DNA from: a virus
Direction: 5' to 3' (one strand)
Virus record (IMG/VR): IMGVR_UViG_3300031857_000488
Location: 1 to 39,783 of that record
Length of the DNA stretch: 39,783 bases
Within the stretch, counting starts at the first letter, position 1, and every line of letters starts with the position of its first letter. Under the pieces are notes generated by a model, which was given only the letters and a program-made list of their open reading frames with translations, was not told where the DNA came from and ran no database searches. A program made the position numbers and the translations under genes. Of this stretch, positions 19,301 through 28,284 are shown piece after piece.

Positions 19301-22300
19301 GCCGGGAACGTCAGCGAGGCCGTGCTTGACGATATTGCCGATGATATAACCGAGGGGCGTAAACTGACCGAGAAGAAGGCTGAGATATACAAGGCCAACA
19401 AGGAAGGGGTGCTGAAAAGAGCCGGGGATATGTTTAGCATGGCTACTGTTGACTCGGGCAAAAGACTTGATGCTGCCAAGACGAAACTTAGCCGTGGTGG
19501 CGTTGCCTATGCGAAGGACAAGAGAACGGGCAAGGTCTATCGCGTTGATAACGCGGCTGATTTAGACAGAGCATATCGCTCGGGTATGCGGATACTTACC
19601 GAGAAGCCGGTGAGGAAAGTAGAGGGTAAACTAAAACCAAAAAAATATGACAAGAAAAGAGTTGCACCAGTGGGCGAACAGGCCAGAGACAGAGGAGGAC
19701 GGAGAGCGGGCGGAACAATTGCGCCGCTTGAAGGTGCACCAGTTGTTCAAGGGGCGACAGGTCCAGACCCCGGCATCGTCGCGGTCGCGGAAAAGTACGC
19801 CCAAGAAAACGGCATAGACCTTAGAAGGCAGGCGGTATACGTTGAAGTCGACCCGGATTTTGCAAAGAGGTTGGCGGCGGCGTTCGAAAATATGAAGCAC
19901 GACCCTTCCAATCCAAAGGTCAGGGCTGCGTATGATGAGTTAATTAAACAGACAAAGGCTCAGTATCAAGCGCTAGTAGATGCGGGCTATGAGTTCACGT
20001 TTTATGACGGGGACACGGACCCGTATGACGGGAAGCCATGGAGGGCGGTGCGCGACTTAAGGGACAACAAGAGAATGGCTGTTTACGGCACGTATGCTGG
20101 ATACGGTACGGAGGGAATAACTGACGCCGAGTTAGAGAATAATCCCATGCTTAGGGAAACTGGACTGGTTTGGAAAGACCAAAATGGTGTGGACAGGCCG
20201 GTTACTGCAAACGACTTATTTAGGGCTGTTCACGATGCGTTTGGACATAGCATGGAAGGCGCTGGATTTAGAGCTCGAGGGGAAGAGAACGCATGGCAGG
20301 CTCACGTCCGTCTCTATACTGGGGATGCTGTTAAGGCGATGACCACGGAAACGAGAGGGCAGAACTCATGGCTTAACTTCGGTCCGTATGCAGAGCAGAA
20401 TCAAAAAGCAGATGTTCTTGATACGGTGTTTGCTGAAAACAAAATAGGCTTATTACCCGAATGGGCCTGGACTGAAAACATAGCCCCTTCTGAAGAGCCG
20501 TACCAGCAGCAACCCATGGACACGCGGATGAAGTACTCGTTAATCGGGTATCATGCATCTCCGTCTTTATTTGATAAGTTCAGCCTTGATTATGTAGGCA
20601 AGGGAGTTGGGGCAAGTCGCGGTGGTGTTGGAATGTATTTTACATTACAAAAAGAAACAGCAAAAAGATACGCCAATAAATTTGCAAAGGAATACATTGG
20701 AAATAACGAGCGGAAGATTTATAAAGAAGATTATCCGGACCTTTTTAAAACGGTAAAAGAAACGCTTGAAAAAGTAGGCGGAAAGAGAGTTTCATTTGCT
20801 AAGGAAATGCTTAAAAAAAGCAGAGAACTAAGGGATGAAGCTCTATCGGAAAGAAATATTATTCTAAAAGAAATCGGATATTCTGAAGAACAAATAAGAA
20901 ACGGGGATTATGATATGCCCTTTAATTATGAGCTTTATTTAGATGAATATTTCTTTAAGGCGGATGAATATAGAAGCATAGCTAGAATGGCATTGAAAAA
21001 TATGCCACAACAATTAAAAGATGATGCGTACTTATATAAAGTTATTATAGCAGAAACGGGAAATTGGATAGATTTCAGTAAGCCATTGACCGATGCTCAG
21101 TATGATGCAATACTAAATCAGGCGATATTAGAAAATAGCCCATATTTAGATGCCATTAAAAGTTTTGATAGAGATAAATCGGGGCGAGAATTTTATTGGG
21201 GGGTTGGCAATAAAGTTTTCGCTAATGAAAGGAATCTTTCCGCCCTCCTTTCTAGAGCGGGTATAGATGGTAATTTTAACACAGAAGACGCTGGGGAGAC
21301 AATTGAATATGTCGTATTCAGCGAAGACGCCGTTACCATAGAAGAGGCCACTAAGTTCCAGCAAGCTGAGCGGCAGGAGGCGGTCAGGAAGTGGAAGTCA
21401 GCGCAAGAGATAAGCGCGTTCAAAGACTTGGCCACTCGGGTTGCCGGCAGGATAGGGGCTACCGTAAAGTTTATCAATGACCCGAACGAGGAATACAGGG
21501 GGTATTACGACCCACGCATGCATCAAGCAGTGATAAACCTAGCATACGCAACGTCAGAAACTGTCTTCCACGAGATACTAGGCCACCCTATCATACTGGC
21601 CATGAAGTCAAATCCCGAGTATGCCCAATTGTACGAGAACTTAAAGAACGAAGTTCTTAATAGCCCGCTAGGGCAAGAGGTGCTCGCAAACGTCAGGGAG
21701 AAGTATAACTTCAACAACGAAGACGATGTAATGGAAGAGGCTATCGTTCAGTTGCTAGGGATGCGTACTGATGAGGCGTTTTCGGAAAAGGCCAACTTAA
21801 AGCTGCTGTCGCAGATTAAGAAGTGGCTTAAAGAAATGGCCGCATGGGTCAGAGATACACTGCGCAAGCAGGGTATTACAATCGAAGACTTCCCCGTAGA
21901 TGCCACTATTGAGGATATCGGGAAGTTACTCGGGTACTCAAATCAAAACATAATACTTCCCGGATTCGTCCAAGAGTTTAAGACACCAACAGGACTCGTT
22001 ACGGAGAACTATGCTGACGTTCAAGCGGAGATGGCGCTACTAGCCGGTGGCATAAAGGTAGAGAGAACGTCAAAAGTCGATGAGATTACAGCGCTTGAAA
22101 CAAAAATGGCGACTATAATAAGTAGCGATAACAACTACCCGAATAATCCAGAGTATATAAAGGCAAAGAAAGAACTTGAGAAAATTGTCGATGAGCTATT
22201 GACAGACGGGAAGGTGGAAGTCATAAACCACTTCAATGGAATGACGATTACCACAATAGAGTCAAGGGATGGTAAATACTATATAGGCGACGTAGAGGCT

Positions 22301-25300
22301 TCCGCTAGCGATGTATACAAAATGGTGGACGGGTCTAAAAGGATAGCGGAATACATAAAACATAACAGGGATTTTGCTAGAAACAAGTCTATAATATTAA
22401 ATTGGAAAGAGGCAAATGGCATCGTCTACAATCCTGAAGAAGCCTACTCAAGAGGACATGTATTCACATCTGAAATAGGTTTATACTCTAATTTTGACAC
22501 TATTGCATTACTTCAAAATCTAATGGATTTATTAGACGATGTAGATAATGCCGGCGGTGAAATCGTGTTATCAACTGGGCTTCGCGCTGCATACGAGCCG
22601 GATGACGCTGATAATTTAATGAATATTGGTCAGTCCCTTCAGATAATTATGTATCCTGCCCCAGACGATATTCTATGGGCCTCAGACGTAGATGTTATGT
22701 CGGGCACCGTAGCGGAGTCATACAGGATAAACCCTTCGCTGGATGCGGTAGACGAGAGCTTCGCTAAAGCGGTGTCTGGAACGTCTTTGACCAAGTATCC
22801 TGGTGATGATTATTTAGATTCAATTCAGCCAAACATAGCTGATTGCATTTTGCCTAAATCAAAAGTGTATTATAGTGTTAATGAGCAGGCGGTTCGAATG
22901 AACGGAAATAACTGGAGGATTCAATATCGACCAGATGCTCCTTTGGAGTTAAAAAAACTTGCCGATACCATAAATGGCAAGCTAGACGAAAAGTATGGCC
23001 CTATTTCTGCTCCTAAAATAGCAAGGCGGATTCCGTATCAAGTGGGAGACGTCGTAGATATTGAGGGTCAAAAATTTGAGATTTTAGACTCTATGCAGGT
23101 CCCTCCTTCGACTAATATATTTAGTCGCCCAGGTGGTAGACTATCAGATTCAGAAACTGTATTAGGTTCACGTCGTTTCTTATTAAAGCCATTAAGCGTT
23201 ACCGAAAGTGGCATTGAGTCTTTAAGAGCGCGATTCGTGTTACAGAATCGCAATTACTTTAACAGAGATGACTTCAGTCTATCTATTAGTGAACTCGAGC
23301 TGCCAATAAGGCTAGATACTGCGCCAGTGCAGAGAGCGGATACAACTGAAGATTACAGGCCTGCGGATGACGGCGTCTTTAGTGATAGCTTTGAGAATAC
23401 TATGCAGCAGTATGATACTATTATTTCTGAAGCTAAGATTGCTAGCGACATATCTGCTCTTAGGTCTATCCTGAAAAAGTACCCGAGGGCAATGGTGATG
23501 GCTACTTCAAAAATGGTGAATCGCTTTTCGCAAGACATTAGAGAGAAGTTTCAGAAGCTGTCTTCTGCGCTGAAAGATGTAGAAAAACTATTTGAAAGTG
23601 ATAGTAATCTTGCAAGTCAAGTATATGAAGCTCTAGGCTTTAAAATTAAAACATCTGAAAATGAAATTACAAGAAATATAATAGAGATATTGCCATTTAA
23701 GGTAATTGGTGATTATAGTAATATAGAAGAAGGCTTAACTGGTCGTAAGTTTTATGAAGAAATAATAGATAACAATATTTATAGGTTTACAATTTCTACT
23801 TATAATTATGAAAATGAAGATGGCACTTATCAACATTATTATGATATAGATTTTACAGTTAATGGTTCTGAAGAATTAGTAGGGTCTGGATTTTTTAATA
23901 AAGCAGAAAAAGCAAAACAAATTATCCAAGCATTATTAAGTCAAAATTTTGGAAATGATACGGTTAGATTTAATGTAGAAGAATCCCATAAAGGTAAACA
24001 AAGACTTGTTTTATACAAAAGGTTAATGAGCCAATTAGGTTACTCTCCATCCGATACAATGGAATATGCGTTATTTTATAATATAAAAAGAAAAGATTTT
24101 ATAGAAACAACTACCCAACAAAAACAACAAGCATTACAAGCCTATTCTCAATATTTAGAACAAAATCCTAATGGTAATGTAGAACAGTTTAAAAGTTGGG
24201 TTAGCACCAGAGGGGAGTTGTTGTCTCCGCAAGAAACAGACACCCGGGGGCTTCAAGCAACAGGCGTCTTTAGTATCTCGGGAGCGACTGACGAATATAA
24301 CGAGCCAGATTATGAGGCTTATGATGAGGTCAGGAAAATTGCGAAAGAAAGAAACCTTGGCATTACAAGTGACAGGGAGTTATCTTATGTAGCTAGAGAT
24401 AGTAAAGGAAATGTTATTGGTGGTGCCTTCACGTCTTATGACGGAGATGTATACACATTTGACGTTGTTGTGAGCGAACAATATGAAGGCAAAGGACTGG
24501 GCTCTAAATTACTAGACAAAGTAGTAGATGTGCCATATTATATACAAGAAGAGAATCCTAATGTTAAAATTGAAGTAGATGTAGTGAATCCTAAAATGCA
24601 GGAAATGCTATCAAAAAAAGGGTTCGCTATATCTAGAACAATAGAAAAAGACAGGGTTATTATGACTCGCGACACCCGGATAAAATACAGTAAAATTGGC
24701 GTGCCGTCTCCAGGGACAGGCAATACAATGCTAGAGGATTTTCGGGAAGCTAGAGATTTAGGATATCCGGATGATGCAATCGAAAGGATGCTCCTGTCAG
24801 ATGGTTATAAAGAAGACGACGTCGAAGCCCTGATGGAACTGGGGCTGCCGAATGTTATTACAGGCATAAAAGAAGGCGAGACGATTAAACTACCGGCATC
24901 ATTTGCCAATGCAACAGGCGGCGCTGAGGCTGGCACCGCGCTGTATAACAGAGTGAGGAATGGTGCCATAGATGCGTATATCAACAGGAGGAAGGACAGA
25001 GTGGAAGGACAAGCGCCAATAGGCGATAGAATCGTAGACCATTTAGTGGCTACCTTAAAAGCAGACGAGACGTTCAAAGCATCGCCAAAAGACGTACAGC
25101 AGGCTATGCTTGTTGATATAGTGAAGTCCTCCGATGTTAGGCTCACCAAGAACAAGCGGGCGTGGTTTAATAGAGAGAAGATAAAGCAAAAGGGCATAGA
25201 GCAAGGGAAGAGAATAGACGATAAACTAAAGGGCAAGCTGATATCATATATTATCATCAATCTCCCCAAGGCATTCTACACTAGAAATGATGTTAAGCAG

Positions 25301-28051
25301 TTGCTCCAAAAAGTAAAGGCCGCAGAAACGACCAACATAATGGCCATACAAGAAGAGGTCCTTGACTTCGTCACTAAAACCAATGTCGGTATAGTCAAAG
25401 AGAAGATAAATGCTCTTTTAAAGAAGGATACAACCAAGCAAAAGTCAGGTCGCGAGGTAGGCGCTATAAGCATGGCCGCACAAGAGTACATGGATGGCGT
25501 CGAGAAGCTCATGATGAAAGAAGGTGAATCGTCGGGATTGCAGATAGAGTCTAGCATTCAGCGCATAAATGAGCAGTTGAGCGCATTGCTATCCAAATAT
25601 GAGAGTGCACCATATTCGCAGAGAGAAGCGATGGAAAATCAAATGTCGATACTCTATACCGCGCTTATGTATAACTCATCGCTATTGATTGAAGACACGA
25701 ACGACGGTAAGCTAGAAGCGCTGGAAGAGGTATTGGCCGCTATGAAGGAAGTGCTTGCCGAGGGCAAAGCCGATTTCATCGCAGAAATAAAAGCAGCTAC
25801 CGAGAAGTATAACAACATGAAGGCTGCTTTCTTCGAGGACATAACGGGGGGCATGGAAATCGATTATGCGGCATCAGAAAAAGAGAAGCAAGAGGTGATG
25901 TACCAATTAGAGGATATCAAGCAAGGAAGAGAAAATGTTAATTGGCTTCAACGTATAGGGAACTTGTTTATGAGTGCCGTTAAAGGCACGGAAGACCTAG
26001 ACGCACTCTTGGACAGGATAGCGTTACTGCCATCAGAGTTTTTCGAAAACGGCATAGCAAAGTCTATAATATCTGGTAAAATATTTGACTCTAGAAGAGA
26101 ACAAGCTCGCTTGAAGAAAATGACTACCGAAATGATTAGGGATGCAGCAAAAAAAATATTTGGCGAGAACTACAAAAAGGTAATGGCCAATAATGCCAAA
26201 TCCACAATAACAGTCACTGCAAGGAATGGCCGTTCAGTAATAATGTCCTTGAACGAGGCATACTATTACTACAATATGTACAAAGACCCCGCTAATCATC
26301 CTAGTTTCCAGACGACTTTCGGGGATGACTACCATTCAACAATGTATCAAATTATCGACCGGCTTAGCGAGACGCCAAAGATTCTGGATTGGGCAGACTG
26401 GCAGGTGGATGTAATGTATCCGATTCTTTACGATGAGTACAACGCGGTGTACAGGCGCATATACAGGACCGACATGCCATGGAATAGATTTTACGCAGGT
26501 CGGATATACAGGGATGGCGTAGACATGAAGTCTCCTATTGATATATTCTCTCCCACTTCCCCTGGTAGTCAAGAGTATTTTGGGGGCACTAGTACAAAAT
26601 CTCGTAAAGAGAACAAGAATGCCATAAAGCAAGTAGACGGAGATTATGTCTTGTTCAACTACCTTGAAGACATGAACTTCTTTGCGTCGTTCGGAGAGTC
26701 CCTGAGAGACATCAATAAAATACTGAGCGATAAGTATATCGCCAAGGCCATAGAGGCAAAGCACTCTAAAAAAGACTTAAATAATTTAAGGGAAATGATA
26801 AAAAGAATCTATAGCCAAGGGCTAGGAGATTCTAATATATCAGAATTTTTCGGCAGCGGAATGAAAAACTTCATAACTGCCAAGCTGGCCTTTAATCCCA
26901 AGATTATGCTTCAGCAACTTGGGACGTTTATTGGATATGTCCCATTTATCGGGTATACAAACTGGGGTATATATGCCGGGAAGGTGTTTTTTGACAAGAT
27001 TAGAGGCATTAACACATGGAAGGAAATGAAGTCTAACTCTCAGTATCTAACCGACAGGTTCAGCGATATAGATATAAGAGAGGTTTTATCTGGAGTATCT
27101 GCGGGGCGCTCAAAGAAATTGGGGGTTCTTCCTGACGGGACATGGGATAAAATCCTTTCTATTGGTATGCTTTTTATGAGAGCAGGAGACAAAATGGGCA
27201 TCATGGGGGCGATGCCAAACTACCTGTATTATAAAGAATCATTCATGAAGCAGGGGCGCACTGAAGAGCAGGCGATAGCATTCGCTATTCAAAGAATCGA
27301 GAAGCAAACTCAAAAAGTAGCGCAGAGTAACTTTGAAGAAGACAAGGACCTTTATCAAACGGGTAGCGCATTTGCACGGGCGTTTTCTATTTTCGCGTCT
27401 CAGCCAAAGCAGTACTTCCGTCAAGAGGTAAACGCTTTAAGGAATATGTACCGAATTTTGGCTAACACGCCTGGCGCCAAGGGTACATTCAGGCAAAATT
27501 TAAGAGCGTTTATCACATACCATTTTGTGGCTCCACTTATGTTCCAATGGATAGTCAGTGGCTTCCCTAGATGGGCATCTGAATGGGACGATGATGATAC
27601 AGAAGATATGATATGGGCTGCTATCCTTGGTAATATAAATGCTATATTTATTATTGGGGATTTGTTCGTTGGCGTCAAAGATGTAATTACTGGCAAGCCA
27701 TGGGCAGGTAAGATTGATTCACTTCCAGTGCTTATGCAAATAGGAGATGTTTTAGATACATTCTCATCTATGTATAATGCAAAAAAAGAAGAGACGAGAT
27801 GGAAGAATGCAGCGAAGTTGGCATCTCAAATGGCTGAGTTTACCGGATTGCCAGCAGGGATATTTTACCGATATATCATGAACTATATAGAGTTTACTAA
27901 AGACAAGGATAATTTTGGTGAGTCGGTACTTAGGCTTTTGGGGTATAGCGACTATGTCGTAAAAGGAGCCAATAAACAAAAGGAGTCTTCTTCCGCTAAG
28001 TTAAAGACCGACCGTCTAGGGGGAGATTCATTAAAACCTGATAAACTTTAG
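16361..28051 (+). CDS. Giant polyvalent internal virion protein, 3896 aa
   Basis: Probably packed in the head and ejected with DNA, acting early in the host (inference). Domains in order: residues 1-130 acidic linker; 270-480 coiled coil; about 535-600 Gly/Ala-rich hydrophobic segment that could enter a membrane; about 1180-1375 a conserved phage domain with HDAFGH (1291-1296) and TETRGQNSWLNFGP; about 1390-1665 an ART-PolyVal-like domain (YHASPSLFDKF at 1397, GGVGMYFTL, ending EYVVFSEDAV); about 1675-1850 a zincin with HEILGH (1737-1742) and a downstream EEAIVQL glutamate; about 2410-2618 an AT-rich inserted module; about 2640-2770 a GNAT domain (EQYEGKGLGSKLL near 2705); a UBA-like helical motif near 2800; about 3190-3880 the large-polyvalent-protein C-terminal region (RAGDKMGIMGAMP, FARAFSIFASQPKQYFRQEV). 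Polyvalent proteins of this sort are known from phages and conjugative elements, where effector domains are thought to counter host defences. The gene ends with TAG just before the convergence with the leftward block. Confidence 0.8.
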   Translation: MAKQLRPGQPPVVDLFEEIKKLPRPTDKVSVPILPGATREEVPTVVKPVLPTGASITKDRLGREQLTLPGVEYAPTEDEALMEEQRQEQAELEFMAGEIAKDEEDKEYILSADEEAELDLSIEDALSKSQGVSYDDKSDKAIEALNKDMGKYGIRFVNIGGNVRATATRTGKSIDVDLQQVFTNIFDRKGYFGLAPMGGKEATQAERDEAKKLKDFIKNNATSPMIGASKYEDDKILDKYAKVNGTQGQDVQRFVDEFEERNRKKAFLESIEERNLTAAEQARLLKKAGYQAVVGDGRDVSRILGGLTKEQERSYAAYQDLKDNVLNKADAEKQKIIDEKKALIAKKSKDLTAGMNLLKDDFRNRYDMEFSEETLKNMVFNSQAELDEVNKYINRANALAVQANEIKKLYDDSNTYLNSKHDKEFKQEYVGAIQGAFNVFKNAWNEARASKIILAAKIDKLNEGITPEDRESYNRRVAELMNKPELPITAIQYDMYKAMQSGNQWELLSLISNPLNFISAATTLASQSFAQMIYLTGAEGGILTASGALIGGLAGGLKSKSLAGARAGAAAGLRTAGTINATVGNVATNLAMETALGMYGALQEKYTAEDVLNGKWLDDPEIMDKAFRHGLTRGSTIGLTELIGYGVMSRFRVSSIASTPKRLAQTIAMGSGVEIAQEMTGEALAQVVSGEDLNAIEIIAEGLGAVGMVGANPFGFAKEVYEQVRTDYYTDLADNMAASRSFINNTKDNVEDVARWAKNMKQSGKISEDTERKIIDNISDIRQARAAIGAMEDTDAQRQKIMEKGTNSKAENRLADLFAAKRKLERVPDLNKPLQQAIKDEISEISLSKKVPSKGVDISSVVGTGPTYKYRGQYVTGRQLQRLIVNTPDYALDSLEIEIEGDEKMSQLLRGKAEERIDFEYDDMGEQVTFVADTKEQIPVRFRKDAQLNEETGMYEATVDKTELRKPKKDVSASDYAAFQAGNVSEAVLDDIADDITEGRKLTEKKAEIYKANKEGVLKRAGDMFSMATVDSGKRLDAAKTKLSRGGVAYAKDKRTGKVYRVDNAADLDRAYRSGMRILTEKPVRKVEGKLKPKKYDKKRVAPVGEQARDRGGRRAGGTIAPLEGAPVVQGATGPDPGIVAVAEKYAQENGIDLRRQAVYVEVDPDFAKRLAAAFENMKHDPSNPKVRAAYDELIKQTKAQYQALVDAGYEFTFYDGDTDPYDGKPWRAVRDLRDNKRMAVYGTYAGYGTEGITDAELENNPMLRETGLVWKDQNGVDRPVTANDLFRAVHDAFGHSMEGAGFRARGEENAWQAHVRLYTGDAVKAMTTETRGQNSWLNFGPYAEQNQKADVLDTVFAENKIGLLPEWAWTENIAPSEEPYQQQPMDTRMKYSLIGYHASPSLFDKFSLDYVGKGVGASRGGVGMYFTLQKETAKRYANKFAKEYIGNNERKIYKEDYPDLFKTVKETLEKVGGKRVSFAKEMLKKSRELRDEALSERNIILKEIGYSEEQIRNGDYDMPFNYELYLDEYFFKADEYRSIARMALKNMPQQLKDDAYLYKVIIAETGNWIDFSKPLTDAQYDAILNQAILENSPYLDAIKSFDRDKSGREFYWGVGNKVFANERNLSALLSRAGIDGNFNTEDAGETIEYVVFSEDAVTIEEATKFQQAERQEAVRKWKSAQEISAFKDLATRVAGRIGATVKFINDPNEEYRGYYDPRMHQAVINLAYATSETVFHEILGHPIILAMKSNPEYAQLYENLKNEVLNSPLGQEVLANVREKYNFNNEDDVMEEAIVQLLGMRTDEAFSEKANLKLLSQIKKWLKEMAAWVRDTLRKQGITIEDFPVDATIEDIGKLLGYSNQNIILPGFVQEFKTPTGLVTENYADVQAEMALLAGGIKVERTSKVDEITALETKMATIISSDNNYPNNPEYIKAKKELEKIVDELLTDGKVEVINHFNGMTITTIESRDGKYYIGDVEASASDVYKMVDGSKRIAEYIKHNRDFARNKSIILNWKEANGIVYNPEEAYSRGHVFTSEIGLYSNFDTIALLQNLMDLLDDVDNAGGEIVLSTGLRAAYEPDDADNLMNIGQSLQIIMYPAPDDILWASDVDVMSGTVAESYRINPSLDAVDESFAKAVSGTSLTKYPGDDYLDSIQPNIADCILPKSKVYYSVNEQAVRMNGNNWRIQYRPDAPLELKKLADTINGKLDEKYGPISAPKIARRIPYQVGDVVDIEGQKFEILDSMQVPPSTNIFSRPGGRLSDSETVLGSRRFLLKPLSVTESGIESLRARFVLQNRNYFNRDDFSLSISELELPIRLDTAPVQRADTTEDYRPADDGVFSDSFENTMQQYDTIISEAKIASDISALRSILKKYPRAMVMATSKMVNRFSQDIREKFQKLSSALKDVEKLFESDSNLASQVYEALGFKIKTSENEITRNIIEILPFKVIGDYSNIEEGLTGRKFYEEIIDNNIYRFTISTYNYENEDGTYQHYYDIDFTVNGSEELVGSGFFNKAEKAKQIIQALLSQNFGNDTVRFNVEESHKGKQRLVLYKRLMSQLGYSPSDTMEYALFYNIKRKDFIETTTQQKQQALQAYSQYLEQNPNGNVEQFKSWVSTRGELLSPQETDTRGLQATGVFSISGATDEYNEPDYEAYDEVRKIAKERNLGITSDRELSYVARDSKGNVIGGAFTSYDGDVYTFDVVVSEQYEGKGLGSKLLDKVVDVPYYIQEENPNVKIEVDVVNPKMQEMLSKKGFAISRTIEKDRVIMTRDTRIKYSKIGVPSPGTGNTMLEDFREARDLGYPDDAIERMLLSDGYKEDDVEALMELGLPNVITGIKEGETIKLPASFANATGGAEAGTALYNRVRNGAIDAYINRRKDRVEGQAPIGDRIVDHLVATLKADETFKASPKDVQQAMLVDIVKSSDVRLTKNKRAWFNREKIKQKGIEQGKRIDDKLKGKLISYIIINLPKAFYTRNDVKQLLQKVKAAETTNIMAIQEEVLDFVTKTNVGIVKEKINALLKKDTTKQKSGREVGAISMAAQEYMDGVEKLMMKEGESSGLQIESSIQRINEQLSALLSKYESAPYSQREAMENQMSILYTALMYNSSLLIEDTNDGKLEALEEVLAAMKEVLAEGKADFIAEIKAATEKYNNMKAAFFEDITGGMEIDYAASEKEKQEVMYQLEDIKQGRENVNWLQRIGNLFMSAVKGTEDLDALLDRIALLPSEFFENGIAKSIISGKIFDSRREQARLKKMTTEMIRDAAKKIFGENYKKVMANNAKSTITVTARNGRSVIMSLNEAYYYYNMYKDPANHPSFQTTFGDDYHSTMYQIIDRLSETPKILDWADWQVDVMYPILYDEYNAVYRRIYRTDMPWNRFYAGRIYRDGVDMKSPIDIFSPTSPGSQEYFGGTSTKSRKENKNAIKQVDGDYVLFNYLEDMNFFASFGESLRDINKILSDKYIAKAIEAKHSKKDLNNLREMIKRIYSQGLGDSNISEFFGSGMKNFITAKLAFNPKIMLQQLGTFIGYVPFIGYTNWGIYAGKVFFDKIRGINTWKEMKSNSQYLTDRFSDIDIREVLSGVSAGRSKKLGVLPDGTWDKILSIGMLFMRAGDKMGIMGAMPNYLYYKESFMKQGRTEEQAIAFAIQRIEKQTQKVAQSNFEEDKDLYQTGSAFARAFSIFASQPKQYFRQEVNALRNMYRILANTPGAKGTFRQNLRAFITYHFVAPLMFQWIVSGFPRWASEWDDDDTEDMIWAAILGNINAIFIIGDLFVGVKDVITGKPWAGKIDSLPVLMQIGDVLDTFSSMYNAKKEETRWKNAAKLASQMAEFTGLPAGIFYRYIMNYIEFTKDKDNFGESVLRLLGYSDYVVKGANKQKESSSAKLKTDRLGGDSLKPDKL

Positions 28052-28056
28052 TAACT

Positions 28057-28073
28057 GGTGTGTCGGACACACC
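28057..28073. repeat. Palindrome copy A (GGTGTGTC-N-GACACACC)
   Basis: GGTGTGTCGGACACACC is an 8-bp perfect inverted repeat with a one-base centre, six bases after the giant gene's stop. On the + strand it is followed by AAGGTGA. An almost identical palindrome with the same trailing AAGGTGA occurs at 38955-38973. Neither strand has a clean U-run, so it is not a typical intrinsic terminator. A protein-binding operator or RNA-processing hairpin is possible. Confidence 0.8.
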
Positions 28074-28085
28074 AAGGTGATGCTA

Positions 28086-28125
28086 GGTAGAGCAAACGCT
28101 ACCGTGCTTCATTTTTTATTTTCTC
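28086..28125. terminator. Weak hairpin/T-rich region between converging blocks
   Basis: GGTAG-N8-CTACC forms a short stem (28086-28103), followed after eight bases by the T-rich tract ATTTTTTATTTT. The leftward gene's TAG stop lies in the stem. Together with the palindrome at 28057 it may stop transcripts arriving from both directions. The stem is short and the T-tract is displaced, so confidence is low. Confidence 0.35.
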
Positions 28126-28284
28126 TATGTATACGACCGCATCCATCAGTTCCTCCTGCAAGTGCTGAATCCACTCGATGAAGGTCAGGTCATCGCGCTC
28201 CATCGTTGTGCCGTACTTGCGCTTGCCCTGTTCCGCTCTTGTCCTAAATTGGTCAATAACTGACTCGACTATCTTATCGCTCAT
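28099..28284 (-). CDS. Small MazG-like helical phage protein
   Basis: A 61-residue protein with the pattern RTRAEQGKRKYGTTMERDDL, then EWIQHLQEELMDAVVYIEKI. The EWxxHLQEELMDAxxYxE helix resembles a MazG-type helix with metal-binding acidic residues, and similar short proteins recur in tailed phages. At this length it holds only about two helices, so independent pyrophosphohydrolase activity is doubtful. It may oligomerise or act with the MazG-like protein encoded upstream. It is the last gene of the leftward block; its start overlaps the end of the RyR-domain gene by 11 bases, indicating coupled translation. Confidence 0.7.
   Translation of the reverse strand: MSDKIVESVIDQFRTRAEQGKRKYGTTMERDDLTFIEWIQHLQEELMDAVVYIEKIKNEAR

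Noticed and set aside
20000-20025. DGDTD in the giant protein as a possible RNA polymerase DxDGD motif
   Set aside because: It sits inside the HDAFGH domain (YDGDTDPYDG), the final GD of the motif is missing, and no other RNA polymerase double-psi barrel motif is visible nearby.
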